Assembly: GCF_904849725.1 (NCBI RefSeq)
Contig: NC_058523.1
Coordinates: forward strand, 341,723,948-341,787,947
Reading direction: 5' to 3'
Source: Hordeum vulgare subsp. vulgare
Lineage: Eukaryota > Streptophyta > Magnoliopsida > Poales > Poaceae
DNA: 64,000 nucleotides
The position numbers and the translations under genes are program-made. Shown one piece after another: positions 12,232 to 23,220 of this stretch. Position 1 is the stretch's first letter; the number at the start of each line of letters is the position of its first letter. The notes below the pieces were generated by a model. That model saw only the letters and a program-made list of their open reading frames with translations. It did no database searches and was not told the origin of the DNA.

Positions 12232-12246
12232 ACTCCCCCAAGCTTA
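12232..12246 (-). repeat. Internal copy of the Gypsy-1 polypurine tract
   Basis: TAAGCTTGGGGGAGT on the - strand, identical to the terminal tract at 6516-6530 and only about 20 nt after the accessory ORF stop. It could act as a second plus-strand priming site or be a relic of a former element end. Confidence 0.65.
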
Positions 12247-12266
12247 GGCTTTTATCCTAGCTTGGT

Positions 12267-13289
12267 CTACTCCCAAGGACGGTCCTCGAGAAATCCAAAA
12301 TCATAATCGGGGTTATACGGGAGCGTTGCAGCCACTGCCTGAATAGCTGCCTCACGAAGACGAGCAGCCGTCACCTCCCTCTCATACTCCTCTGCCTCTC
12401 CTATGGTTATGTAGTATCTCCGTTTTACCTGAAAGTCAAAGAAAGCAGGAGCAGGAAGGGTAATATGGAAGACACGCTGCCGGTTAAATATCAATCGGTA
12501 TAGGAGGGATTCATCATCCCTCTCAAGGAACTGGTAGCGTGTCATAGCGATGCGGTCAAGGAAAGCTGTATGGAGCGGGGGATCTCCTGCGCGGATGGGT
12601 ACTCCAAGAAAATTTGCCATGCGAGTGGCATAGATGCCGCCAAAGAAATCCCCCTCAATAGCATTCTTATTCAGCCTCCTTGTTATAATAGCTCCCACGT
12701 TGAAGCTTTTGTCACCCGTAACTGTGCTCTTAAGGATACTAAGGTCGGATGCGCATTGGTGACAATGTTCAACCTTACCGTTAATGCATCTACCTATGAA
12801 GAGGGCAAAGTAGTGCAAGGCAGGGAAATGAATGCTTCCTATGGTAGCTTGCGTGATGCCTCTAGTTTCTCCAATAGATATAATAGAGAAAAAATCTCTA
12901 ACCGAAGATTTAGCAGGATCTTTAAGATTACCCCCACCGGGTATTTTGCAAATTCTATTAAAATCCTCCTAATCCATGGCGTAGGATTTATCATACAGAT
13001 CAAACAGTATGGATGAGTCACGGCCAACTGAAAATTTAAATCTATGCACGAAATAGGCAGTGAGCATAGCATACTGTTCACATTTATCTGAGAGGAATTC
13101 TTCTAACCCGGCATTGCGGACAAGTGTATCAAACTCATCCTTGAAGCCTGCTTCGATCATGAACTCATCGGAAGGCCATTCACATGGTTGTACCGGTGCG
13201 TCCCTTAGTTGATAAGGATCGGGCTCCCGAATAGAAAGATGGGGACCCTTCTTACTTGAGGTGCCACCATGAAACTTCCTCCTGAACAT
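12267..13289 (-). pseudogene. Gypsy-1 accessory ORF, Athila ORF1-like, one in-frame stop
   Basis: ATG at 13289 (MFRRKFHGG) and one frame to a stop at 12267, about 340 codons, interrupted only by TAG at 12969-12971. I recognise it as resembling the retrotransposon ORF1 C-terminal (Athila-type) protein family found in grass Gypsy elements. No enzymatic motif is visible. The middle part has FNVGAIITRRLNKN and GGIYATRMANFLGVP; the C-terminus is acidic and alanine-rich. It lies downstream of protease where reverse transcriptase would normally be. A splice acceptor (TTTCAG, ending at 13301) sits 11 nt before the ATG. Function unknown. The relative lack of decay compared with gag is notable. Confidence 0.6.
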
Positions 13290-13300
13290 AATTTCTTTTG

Positions 13301-13522
13301 CTGAAATTTTTGAAATTCAAGAGAAAAGTGAATAAAGACCAACCACACCTTGTAGCAACTACTCCTACTAGTGTCTAGAGACCATATCACACGCTAAAAC
13401 TACTTGGGACCATCTAAAATCAACATTTCAAGCTCAAGAACAGGGTCACCAAGGTAGTAAGAATACGTGAAGGATAAAGCACTCAAGCAAAAACTAATTG
13501 GACCAATGGAGGAGTCACTTAC
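13301..13522 (-). other. Putative 5'UTR intron of the accessory ORF
   Basis: On the - strand a consensus donor GGTAAGT starts at 13522 and a T-rich tract followed by TTTCAG ends at 13301. This 222-nt intron would bring an upstream leader to 11 nt before the ATG. Inferred from consensus only. Confidence 0.45.
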
Positions 13523-13599
13523 CAAGGAGTAATTTCCCCAAAACGGTTCGGAGAATGATGCTTTGAGCAAGGAGATCGAAAATCACAGCCAAATGAGCA

Positions 13600-13870
13600 A
13601 GAACATGGGTTTGAGCTGTGAAACGTTTTTTCTAGAGGTAGAGGAAGAGGATGGGAGATGGAATGAGTGGAGGGGGCCCCTGTGGGCCCCACAAGCTTGC
13701 TTGCCGCGGCCAGGGGGTGGCCACGGTGACAGGGCTTGTGGCCCACTAGTGTGGCCCCCAGGCCAGCTCTCAGTCCCAATATTTTTCAAATATTCGAGAA
13801 AAAATCATACTAGATTTTCTGGACCATCCGAGAACTTTTATTTTCGGGATATTTTTCTTCGGGACGCTAA
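13600..13870 (-). promoter_or_regulatory. LTR-like module upstream of the Gypsy-1 accessory ORF
   Basis: This block parallels LTR positions about 6170-6375. Both share GTGGGCCCCACAAGCTTG followed by TTGCCGCGG, then GGCTTGTGGCCCACT, an ATATTTTTCA stretch, and CCGAGAACTTT. Where the LTR TATA box reads CTCTATAAATTC, this copy reads CTCTAGAAAAAA. It is therefore probably a duplicated LTR promoter region placed before the accessory ORF, with its TATA now degraded. Confidence 0.6.
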
Positions 13871-13913
13871 AACAGGAAACAGGAAAAACTAAACTAAACC
13901 TATCATTTTTCTT

Positions 13914-15104
13914 CTAAGCAAGAGAAATTGAAAGCTTAAAAAAGAGGTATGTGACTCTTTGATTCATCCATTTCATGGTCATCGAAAGAAATCCGTCAAT
14001 GGGGTTGATGAAATCCTCATGACAAAGCTTTCTCGATTCGCAAAAGAGAACGGAGAATTTTCGAATAGCCACTAAGCACCTCAATGGGGATGTGAATCTC
14101 CCCAACAAGCAAATCATACTTCATCTTGACACGAGGAATAGGGCATTCAAAGCTCCCAATAAGAATCGATGAAGTTTTTTCGATAGCATTGATGCAATGT
14201 ACTTGATATCTTTTCTTCGGAAAATGCACGGTATGCTCATTACCGTTGACATGGAAAGTGACATTGCCTTTGTTGCAATCTATAACAGCCCTTGCAGTGT
14301 TTAAAAAGGGTCTTCGAAGGATGACAACCATGTCATCATCGTCAGGAATATCCTAGATAACAAAGTCTGTTAAGATAGTGGTATTAGCAACCACAACAGG
14401 CACATCCTCGCAAATGCTGACAGGGAAATCAGTTGATTTGTCGGCCATTTGAAGAGAGATTTGAACGGGTGTAAACTTATCAAGTTCAAGTCTACGATAA
14501 AGAGAGAGAGTCATAACACTAACACCGGCTCCAAGGTCACATAAGGCAGTTCTTATGTAATTTCCTTTAATGGAGCAAGGTATAGTGGGCACTCCGGGAT
14601 CACCAAGTTTCTTAGTTCCACCTTTGAAAGTGTAATTGGCGAGCATGGTGGAGATCTCAAGATCTCGTATCTTCCGTTTATTAGTCACGATATCTTTCAT
14701 GTACTTGGCATATGGAGACATTTTGGGCAAATCAACTAACCGCATCTACAGAAAGACGGGTCTTATCATTTCAATAAAGCGCTCAAAATCCTCATCATCC
14801 CTTTTCTTGGATGGCTTAGGAGGAAAGGGCATAGGTCTGTGAACCCATGGCTCCCTTTCTTTACCATGCTTCCTAGTAGTGAAGTCATTGCTTGGTTGTG
14901 CATCATTATGAACATCGCTGTCCACATTGTAACCAGGTTCATGTTCATCACCAGATTTTGTTTGTGCATCAGACGCAGAAAAATTATTTGGTTCTTCAGG
15001 TGTGAAAGTATTTGATGAACTGACATGTAGGTTTCTATCATCCTTCTTCTTATCCTTAGGATGACTGGGTGTGTCAGCATTAATTCCTTGAGAATCTTGA
15101 TCAA
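13914..15104 (-). pseudogene. Gypsy-1 aspartic protease region
   Basis: Read on the - strand it has a linker, then PKMSPYAKYMKDI (about 14725), then CDLGAGVSVM (about 14550) with the protease D-L-G-A motif, and ILRRPFL (about 14325) as the second conserved strand. In-frame stops occur at the FL-stop-MRL site (about 14745) and near 14352, and the frame shifts near 14020. The protease would mature Gag. No reverse transcriptase follows. Confidence 0.75.
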
Positions 15105-16902
15105 TTCTCTTAGGATGGCCTTAAGGGTACAAAGGTTCGTGAGTCATTTTCCCTCCTCTAGTAATGACTCTGACAGAGTTGTCATTTAATTCATTGAGCA
15201 GGTCATTCTGAGCTTGAAGTACTTGTTCTACCTAAGTAGTAATCATAGAGGCATGTTTACTCAGAAGCTTCAGATCATTGACATTTCTGTCTACACAAGC
15301 ACTTAAATGACTAAGCATACGAGTACTTTGTTCCAAATGTCTAATAACATAATCATTGAAACTCTGTTGTTTGGAAACAAAGTTGTCAAATTCATCAAAG
15401 CATAGGCTAGCAGGTTTATCAAAAGGAATATCACTCTCACCAAACCTACGCAGAGAATTTACTTCCACTACCTGTATCGGGTTACCGAGACCAAGGATCT
15501 CTTCGATAGGTGGTAGATTTTTGACATCTTCAGATCTAATGCCTTTCTCTTGCATAGATTTCTTGGCTTCTTGCATATCTTCGGGACTGAGGAATAGAAT
15601 ACCTGTTTTCTTCGGAGTTGGCTTAGGAGGTGGTTCGGGAATAGTCCAAGCATTATCGTTGATCAAGATGTTATTCACTAGAGTCTCATCTTGTTCTACA
15701 GTTCGTTCCCTAAAAACACAACCAGCACAACTATCTAGGTGGTCTCTAGAAGCATCGGTAAGTCCGTTATAGAAGATATCAAGTATCTCGTTCTTCTTAA
15801 GAGGGTTATCAAGTTAAGCATTTTGTAGCTGGATGAGCCTTCCCCAAGCTTGTCGGAGACTCTCTTCTTTGAGTTGAGCAAAGTTGTATATTTCCTGCAA
15901 GGCAGCTTCCTTCTTATGTGGAGGGAAATATTTCTCACAGAAGTAATAGACCATATCCTGGGGACTACTCACACATCCAGGAGCAAGAGAAGTGAACTAG
16001 GCTTTAGCATCATCCTTTAGAGAGAAAGGAAACAACTTAAGGATATAGTACTAGAGGATCTTCTCCTCACTAGTGAAAAGGGTGGCTATATCGTGTAGTT
16101 TGGTAAGATGGGCTACGACCGTCTCAGACTCATAACTGTGGAAAGGATCAGATTCGACTAGAGAGATTATCTCACGATCGGCAGAGAATTCATAATCCTT
16201 ATCGGTGATAAAGATAGGTGAAGTGGCAAACTTCGGGTCGTATTTCATCCTAGCTTTCAGAGATTTTTCCTTCCACTTGAGAAGTAATTTCTCAGCGCCA
16301 TAGGCATCTTTACACGCAAGAAAATCTTCAGCTATCTCTCCCTCGATAACATCACCCTCAGGTCTATCAGGCAATTCATATATAGGAAAGCTAGATCTAG
16401 CAGGAGCAAAAGCAGGTTCTATCTCAATTGTATCGGCAGTTTCAGAAGCATCACGAGCATTGGCAGTAACTCTAGTAATATGAGCATCAAGGAATACCCC
16501 TAGTGGCACATCAGGCAAAGTAGTATCTCTAGCATTATCAAGCATAGCATCATCAGGCAAAATAGCATCTCTAGCATCATCAGGCAAAGCAGTATCACGC
16601 AAAATAGCATCTCTAGCAGTATCAGGCATAACATCTCTAGCAGTATCAGGCATAGCATCTCTAGCAGTATCAGGCATAGCATCTCTAGCAGTATCAGGCA
16701 TAGCATCTCTAGCAGTATCAGGCATAGTAGCATCATAAGCATCATCAAGCACAGGCGACATATCAAGATTTCTAGCAGGAGGTGATGTCGCAAACTTACT
16801 CATAACTGAAGGTGAATCAAGTGCAGAGCTAGATGGCAGTTCCTTACCTCCCCTCGTAGTTGAGGGCAATACTTTGGTTTTTGGATCTTTCAGATTCTTC
16901 AT
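15105..16902 (-). pseudogene. Gypsy-1 Gag, decayed
   Basis: ATG at 16902 opens MKNLKDPKTK; 283 codons remain open to 16051. The N-terminal part has an 8-residue tandem repeat (ARDAMPDT). After a TAG the frame continues with YYILKLFPFSLKD, the start of a Gypsy Gag core, through PPHKKEAALQEI and a 148-codon open stretch at 15678-15232. At least five stops break the whole; several are TAG where Gln or Trp would be expected. No CCHC knuckle was found. Confidence 0.72.
16605..16730 (-). repeat. 24-bp in-frame tandem repeat in Gypsy-1 gag
   Basis: Five near-identical 24-bp units (+ strand AGCATCTCTAGCAGTATCAG followed by GCAT) encode ARDAMPDT. Degenerate units continue to about 16500. The unit length preserves the frame. 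Confidence 0.85.
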
Positions 16903-16950
16903 AGTGATCAGCAGATATAAATCCCAAGTGACTCAGAGAATATAGCAATA

Positions 16951-16970
16951 CTTCCCCGGCAACGGCGCCA
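16951..16970 (-). other. Gypsy-1 primer-binding site
   Basis: The - strand TGGCGCCGTTGCCGGGGAAG lies 8 nt from the 5' LTR end. The first 17 bases equal the site in Gypsy-2 at 23204-23220. Confidence 0.85.
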
Positions 16971-16978
16971 GAAAAAGC

Positions 16979-18724
16979 TGCTGCTAGCAGTCCCTGGCAA
17001 CGACACTAGAAGAATGTTGTTGAAGTGTTCCTGACTTGATGCCTTCGTGAAAACAGAGCCAGAACTGCTCCCAGTTGCTCAACAATTAGCAATTGTCTTG
17101 CAATGGCCCACCAGCGCGTGGGTTCTTGACAGTTTTCGTGGGTAGAGTATTCAACCCAAATTTGTTGGTTCGCCAGGCGGGAAGTGAAAGGATACTCTCA
17201 AGTATTAGTAGCTGAATGTGTCAGATTCAACCGCACCTGAAAGATTAGTATCTGCAAGCAATGTATCAGTAGAAAAGTAGTATGATAACAACGGTGTCAG
17301 AAACAATCTGTTGACAAGGCAGACTATTCCTAACTGTCGTATCAATGGCGCCAGTAAGTTGCCCGTGGACGGGAAATATTCTTTCCAGTCAACGTCGAGC
17401 GAAAAAGTATTGTAGCGGGTATCAACAGCGTAACTTGTAACAGAAGTGGCAAGGAACAACAGTAGTGACAGCAGTAGCATGTAACAGCAGGACAAAGCAA
17501 GTAACAGTAGCAACAACAGTAGTAACAGTAGCAGAGCAAAGCAAGTAACAGCAGCAGAGCGAAACAAGTGACAACAGCAGAGCAAAGCAAGTAACAGCAG
17601 CAGTGGGACAAACTCGTAGGCAATGGGTCGGTGATTCGTTTGGATTACATTCATCATCCAACAGTTATAACACGGAGAGATATGTGGCTAGCTCCCGTTC
17701 GTCAATGTGATGTAGGCATGCATTCCGTGTGTAGTCATACGTACTTAGGGAAAAGAACTGGCATGACATCTATTGTACATCCCTTCTGTGGCAGCGGGAT
17801 CCAAAAGGATACTACGGGATATTAAGGTTCTCCTTTTAATAAAGAACCGGAACAACGCATTAGCACTTGGTGAACACATGAACTCCTCAAACTATGGTCT
17901 TCACCGGGAGTGGTTCCGGTTATTGTCACTCCGGGGTTGCCGGGTCATAACACACAGTAGGTAACTACAACTTACAAGATCGGATCTAAAACACACATAT
18001 ATTGGTGACAACATAATAATTTCAGATCTGAAATCATGGCTCTCGGGCCCTAGTGACAAGCATTAAGCATGGCAAAGTAGTAGCAACATCAATCTCAGAA
18101 CATAGTGGATACTAGGGATCAATCCCCGTCAAGACTAACTCGATTACATGATAGATCTCATCCTACTCATCATCACCCAGCGAGCCTACGAATAGATTAC
18201 TCACGAACGATGAAGAGCTTCATGGAATTGGAGAGGGAAGAAGGTTGATGATGGCGACGCTGACGATTTCCCCTCTCCGGAGCCCAAAACGGACTCCAGA
18301 TCTGCCCTCCAGATGAAGAACAGGATGTGGCGGCGCCTCCGTATCGCAAACGCGACGAAATCTTCTCTCCTGATTTTTTTCTGGACGAAAGTGAATTTAT
18401 AGAGCTGGAGTTGGGGGTGGCAGAGCCACGTGGGCCCCACAAGCTTGGTTGTCGCGGCCAGGGGGGCCGCGGCAACATGGCTTGTGGCCCATTGGCCCAT
18501 CCCCTCCGGTGGATCTTTGCGCAGGTATTTTTCATATTTTCTAGAAATATTCTCTGTAAATTTCCAGGATGTTCCGAGAACTTACATTTCTGCACAATAA
18601 CCACAGCATGGCAATTCTGCTCAAAAGAGCGTCAGTCCGGGTTAGTTCCATTCAAATCATGCAAATTAGAGTCCAAAACAAGGGCAAAAGAGTTTGGAGA
18701 AGTTGATACGATGGAGACGTATCA
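16979..18724 (-). repeat. Gypsy-1 5' LTR
   Basis: 1746 bp, starts TGCTGCTAGCAG and ends GACGTATCA on the + strand. It is followed by the GCGTC duplication at 18725-18729. The simple-repeat array is at 17400-17610. Confidence 0.9.
18394..18401 (-). promoter_or_regulatory. TATA box of the Gypsy-1 5' LTR
   Basis: CTCTATAAATTCAC on the - strand, conserved in both LTRs. Confidence 0.65.
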
Positions 18725-19040
18725 GCGTCCCACGATCCGTCCCGATCTAGCGCCGAACGGACGGCACCTCCGCATTCAGCACACTACAGCTCGATGACGA
18801 TCTATGCCTTCTTGATCCAGCAAGAAAGACGAAGAGGTAGGTGAATTCTCCGACAGCACAACGACGTGGCGGTGATGATGGTGAAGCTACTCCGGTAGGG
18901 CTTCGTCATGCAGACCGATCTAGCTACGAGGTGTCACAAAGTAGTGGAAGGAGAGAGGGCTACACAAAGGCTTGAGGTCCAAAACCCCTAAAACCCTCCA
19001 CTATATATAGGAGGAACCAAGGGGTGGGTGGCTTGCCTCT
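18725..19040 (-). repeat. Angela 3' LTR, segment 2
   Basis: Continues the LTR from 4758, matching 46860-47170 in the intact LTR, including the TATATATA box (19002-19009). It ends CCTCT (19036-19040), nearly repeated as CCTCC at 29613-29617 on the far side of Gypsy-2. Confidence 0.88.
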
Positions 19041-19048
19041 TGATACGT

Positions 19049-21636
19049 TGAAAAGGACGTGGATGTTGCCTAGAGGGGGGGGGGTGAATAGGCGCTTTAA
19101 AATAGTTAAGGTTTAGGCTTGAACAAATGCGGAATAAAACTAACGTTTAATATGTCAAGCACAAAACCTACAAACAACTAGGCTCACCTATGTGCACCAA
19201 CAACTTATGCTAAGCAAGATAAACAACTAAGTGATAGCAAGATATATTACAATAAACAATATGTCTATCACAAAGTAAAGTGCATAAGCAAAGGGTTCGG
19301 GTAAGAGATAACCGAGGCACGGGGAGACGATGATGTATCCCGAAGTTCACACCCTTGCGGATGCTAATCTCCGTTAGAGCGGTGTGGAGGCACAATGCTC
19401 CCCAAGATGCCACTAAGGCCACCGTAATCTCCTCACGCCCTCGCACAATGCAAGATGCCGTGATTCCACTAAGGGACCCTTGAGGGCGGTCACCGAACCC
19501 GTACAAATGGCAAACCTTGGGGGCATTCACCGAACCCGTACACGTGGCAACCCTTGGGGGCGGTTATCGGTACCCGTACAAATTTCTCGGGGCAACCTCC
19601 ACAACCTAATTTGAGACCCCGACGCTTCCCGGAGCTTCACACCACAATGATTGAGCTCCGAGACACCACCACGCTTCTAGGACGCCAAAGCATCCACGAA
19701 GAACAATATCAAGGGTACTAAGTACCAAAGGTAGTAAGCTTCTCAACTTCTCACTTCCACGTATCACCGTGGAGAACTCAAACCGATGCAACTAATGCAA
19801 TGGCAAGAACACACGAAGTGGTCAAGTCCCTCACACTCAAATCCCTCCACAACAACAAAAGCTATGGAGAAATATGAGAGGAAGAACAAGGAGCTCACAA
19901 AGAACTCCAAGATCAAGATCCAAGGGGTTCCCCTCACATAGAGGAGAAAGTGATTGGTGGAGATGTGGATCTAGATCTCCTCTCTCTTTTCCCTCAAGAG
20001 CAAGCAAGAATCATTGGAGGGATTGAGAGTAATCAAGCTCTAAGAATGTCAACAATGGAGGTAGAACAAGAGCTCAACGGATCGATCAGGCCAAGGGGGA
20101 AGAAGACCCCCTTTATATAGTGGGGGGAAGAATCAGACCGTTACCCCCACTCTCTGCCCGAGCTCCAGCGGTACTACCGCTGGCTGCAGCGGTACTACCG
20201 CTGGCACTCCAGCGGTACTACCGCTGTCACTCCAGCCGTACTACCGCCAGCTAGCGGTACTACCGCTAGCTGCAGCGGTACTACCGCTGGCACTCCAGCG
20301 GTACTACCGCTGGCCCCAGCGGTACTACCACTGGGCCCCTGGTAGTGCAAAGGCACTACCACCGCCAAGAAAGTCTTCGCAAAAAGGTCCGTCCACGAAC
20401 AACCGCTAGGCAGGCGGTACTAAGCTCCTGGAGCGGTACTACCGCTGACCAGGGGCGGTACTACCGCGAGCCAGCGGTACTACCGCTAGGGCAGCGGAAC
20501 TACCGCCAACTCTAGCGGTACTACCGCTAGGTCCAGCGGTACTACCGCTAGGTCCAGCGGTACTACCGCTCGCCATTGAAACAACCATAACTTTCGCATA
20601 CGAGCTCCGAATCGAGCAAACCCAAGCTTGTTGGATTCAGGACGACAAGGGCTATCCAAACAGCGGTTATGAATATGCCAAAGATTTAGAGATGTGAGAT
20701 CTCTATGAATGAAGAACCGGCAGAAACTCCAACATCGAAAACATCATAGTAGATGCATATGGACTCCGTTTTCGATGAACTCGAGCTTGTCACGAAGATG
20801 ACCATAAGCTCTAAAACTCACAAAGAGAAACACCAAACAAGAACCAAGAAGTATGATGCAAGGATGCAAATGGTTTGAGCTCTCAACGAACGATACGATC
20901 AAGCTACTCACTTGAGAGCCCCCCTTGATAGAACAGCAATCTATCCTAACCAGAAAACCTATCAAGGGCAAACCTATACCTTGCACCTCGTCCTCTTGAG
21001 CTAGATGATGATGATCTTGGCTTCCTCAAGATGGACCACCTTTCTTGATTGTGTTGGCTTGATGAAGACTAGTTGATTGCTCCCCACTCTTCAGCATATG
21101 TTCACAAGTCCATTGCCACCACAATGGACGGCAAGCTTCAAGCATGCTATCTTCGTGCTGATCCACTTGAACTTGCACATCACAATCTTGATGACGATCA
21201 CAACTTGACGTCATACTCCATGGGTTGTATGAGATCTTCCTTTCGACGCAAGCCCATGGAAACACACCTAACCCCCACATAGAACTCTCACGAAGACCAT
21301 GGGTTAGTACACAAACACGTAATGGACAATGCTTACCATACCATGGGATCACTTGATCCCTCCCGGCACATCTTGTACGCTTTGTGTGTTGATCATCTTG
21401 ATTTACTCTTTGTCTGAGATCTTGATCAACCATGTGTCTCTATGACCATTCTTTGGATAATACCTTGAATACCATCTTGGTCATCATATAAACTCCTTGA
21501 ACCCAACAGATGGACTTCAAGAAGTGCCTATGGAAAAATCCTATAAATGTAACTTAAGGCAACCATTAGTCCATAGGAATTGTCATCAAGTACCAAAACC
21601 ACATATGGAGATATATGCTCAATATATGCTCCAACA
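19049..21636 (-). repeat. Solo LTR (2.6 kb) nested in the Gypsy-2 LTR
   Basis: Begins TGAAAAGGACG and ends GCTCCAACA on the + strand, so the LTR reads TGTTGGAGC to TTTTCA on the - strand. Perfect TACGT duplications (19044-19048, 21637-21641) flank it. No internal sequence is present. It carries a palindrome array at 20160-20580. ORFs inside are spurious. Confidence 0.85.
20160..20580. repeat. Array of AGCGGTACTACCGCT palindromes
   Basis: About eleven exact copies of AGCGGTACTACCGCT (7-bp arms, one-base centre) plus several one- or two-base variants, spaced 20-45 bp by short GC-rich linkers. A separate 8-bp hairpin, GGTAGTGC-AAAG-GCACTACC, lies at about 20341-20360. Confidence 0.85.
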
Positions 21637-21992
21637 TACGTCTCAAACGTATCTATAATTTTTGATGATTTTACGTTCTTATCTTGCCTTCTTTATATGT
21701 TTTATGTACCTTTTTATGTTTTTTTGGGACTAACTTATTAATTCAGTGCCAAGTGCCAGTTCCTGTTTTTTCCGTGTTTTTGACTCTTTTCAGATATGAT
21801 TTTGGAACGGAGTCCAAACGGAAGAAAAACCCCGAAATGATTTTTTCCCGAGCGGAATAAGTCCAGGGGGCTTTTGGGCCAAGCCAGGTGGGCTCCAGGG
21901 AGCCCACAAGCCCCCACTCTGCCACCAGGGGGGAGGCAGTGGTGGGAAGGCTTGTGGCCTCCCTGGCCAACCCCTGACCTAGGTCTTTGTCC

Positions 21993-22000
21993 TATAAATT
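21993..22000 (+). promoter_or_regulatory. TATA box of the Gypsy-2 5' LTR
   Basis: GTCCTATAAATTCCC. In the 3' LTR the same site reads GGCCAATAAATTCCC (about 28466), so that copy has lost the box. Confidence 0.6.
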
Positions 22001-23203
22001 CCCAAATATTCCGCAAAAAATCAGGAGAGCCTCGAAAATACTTTTCCGTTGTCGCAAGCTTCCGTTTCCGCGAGATCTCATCTGGAGAACCTTCCCGGCA
22101 CCCTACCGGAGGGGACTTTGGAGTTGGAGGGCTTCTTCATCATCATCATCGCCCATCCAATGACGCGTGAGGAGTTCACTTTAGACCTACGGGTTCGTAG
22201 TTAGTAGCTAGATGGCTTCTTCTCTCTCTTGGATCTTCAGTACAAAGTTCTCCATGATCTTCATGGAGATCTTTCTGATGTAATCTTCTTTGGTGGTGTG
22301 TTTGTCGAGATCCGATGAATTGTGGACTTGTGATCAGATTATCTATGATACATATTTGAGTCTTTGCTGATTTCTTGTATGCATGATTTGATATCCTTGT
22401 AAGTCTCTCCGAGTCTTGGGTTTTGTTTGGCCAACTAGATCTATGATTCTTGCAATGGGAGAAGTGCTTGGTTTTGGGTTCTGCCATGTGGTGACCTTTC
22501 CCAGTGACAGTAGGGACAACAAGGCACACATCAACCAGTTGCCATCAAGGGTAAAAAGATGGGGTTTTATCATTGGTTTGAGATTATCCCTCTACATCAT
22601 GTCATCTTGCTTAAGGCGTTACTCTGTTCTTATGGACTTAATACACTAGATGCATGCTGGATAGCAGTTGACGTGTGGAGTAATAGTAGTAGATGCAGAA
22701 AGTATCGGTCTACTTGTTTCGGACGTGATGCCTATAGAAATAATCATTGCATAGGTATCGTCACGACTCTGCACAGTTCTATCAATTGCTCGACAATAAT
22801 TAGTTCACCCACCGTCTACTTGCTTTCATGAGAAAAGACACTAGTAAACACTACGGCCCCCGGGTCTATTCACATCCATCGTTTACAACTCCGCTTTTAC
22901 TTTGCTTTGTTACTTTGTTGCTTTCAGTTCTCACTTGGCAAACAATCTATAAGGGATTGACAACCCCTTCATAGCGTTGGGTGCAAGTTTTTGTGTTTGT
23001 GCAGGATCTTGAGATACTGCTCCACCGGATTGATACCTTGGTTCTCAAACTGAGGGAAATACTTACCTACGTTGTGCTACATCATCCTCTGCGCTTCAAG
23101 GGAACACCAACGCAGAAGGATTCCTGGTGTCGTCAACGTGCCCATTACTGGCGCCACAGGAAGGTATTTTGTGCAGTAGCATAACGGACATCAGAAGCAT
23201 TTC

Positions 23204-23220
23204 TGGCGCCGTTGCCGGGG
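23204..23220 (+). other. Gypsy-2 primer-binding site
   Basis: TGGCGCCGTTGCCGGGG, 10 nt after the 5' LTR end; identical to the Gypsy-1 site. Confidence 0.85.

Larger units (their letters stand above)
4759..18724 (-). mobile_element. Gypsy-1: Athila-like non-autonomous LTR retrotransposon
   Basis: LTRs at 4759-6515 (3') and 16979-18724 (5') are flanked by a perfect GCGTC duplication. The primer-binding site is beside the right LTR and the polypurine tract beside the left, so it is transcribed on the - strand. Internal order: gag, protease, LTR-like module, accessory ORF, long noncoding tail interrupted by a solo LTR (8323-12124). No reverse transcriptase, RNase H or integrase motif is visible in any frame, so mobility would need a partner element. 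Over the first ~250 bases the two LTRs differ by roughly 8-10 percent by eye. Confidence 0.88.
19041..23193 (+). repeat. Gypsy-2 5' LTR, interrupted
   Basis: Bases 19041-19048 (TGATACGT) are the first eight of the LTR; the rest is 21642-23193, with TACGT duplicated at 21637-21641. The LTR proper is about 1560 bp and matches 28140-29612. Confidence 0.88.

Noticed and set aside
12570..13016. 148-codon + strand ORF
   Set aside because: Antisense shadow of the Gypsy-1 accessory ORF.
16600..16735. Regular short repeats resembling a CRISPR array
   Set aside because: Contiguous 24-bp in-frame repeats with no spacers, inside a plant retrotransposon gag.
20160..20580. Palindromic repeats with spacers resembling CRISPR
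   Set aside because: Repeat is 15 bp, linkers are short and related, and the context is an LTR of a plant genome.
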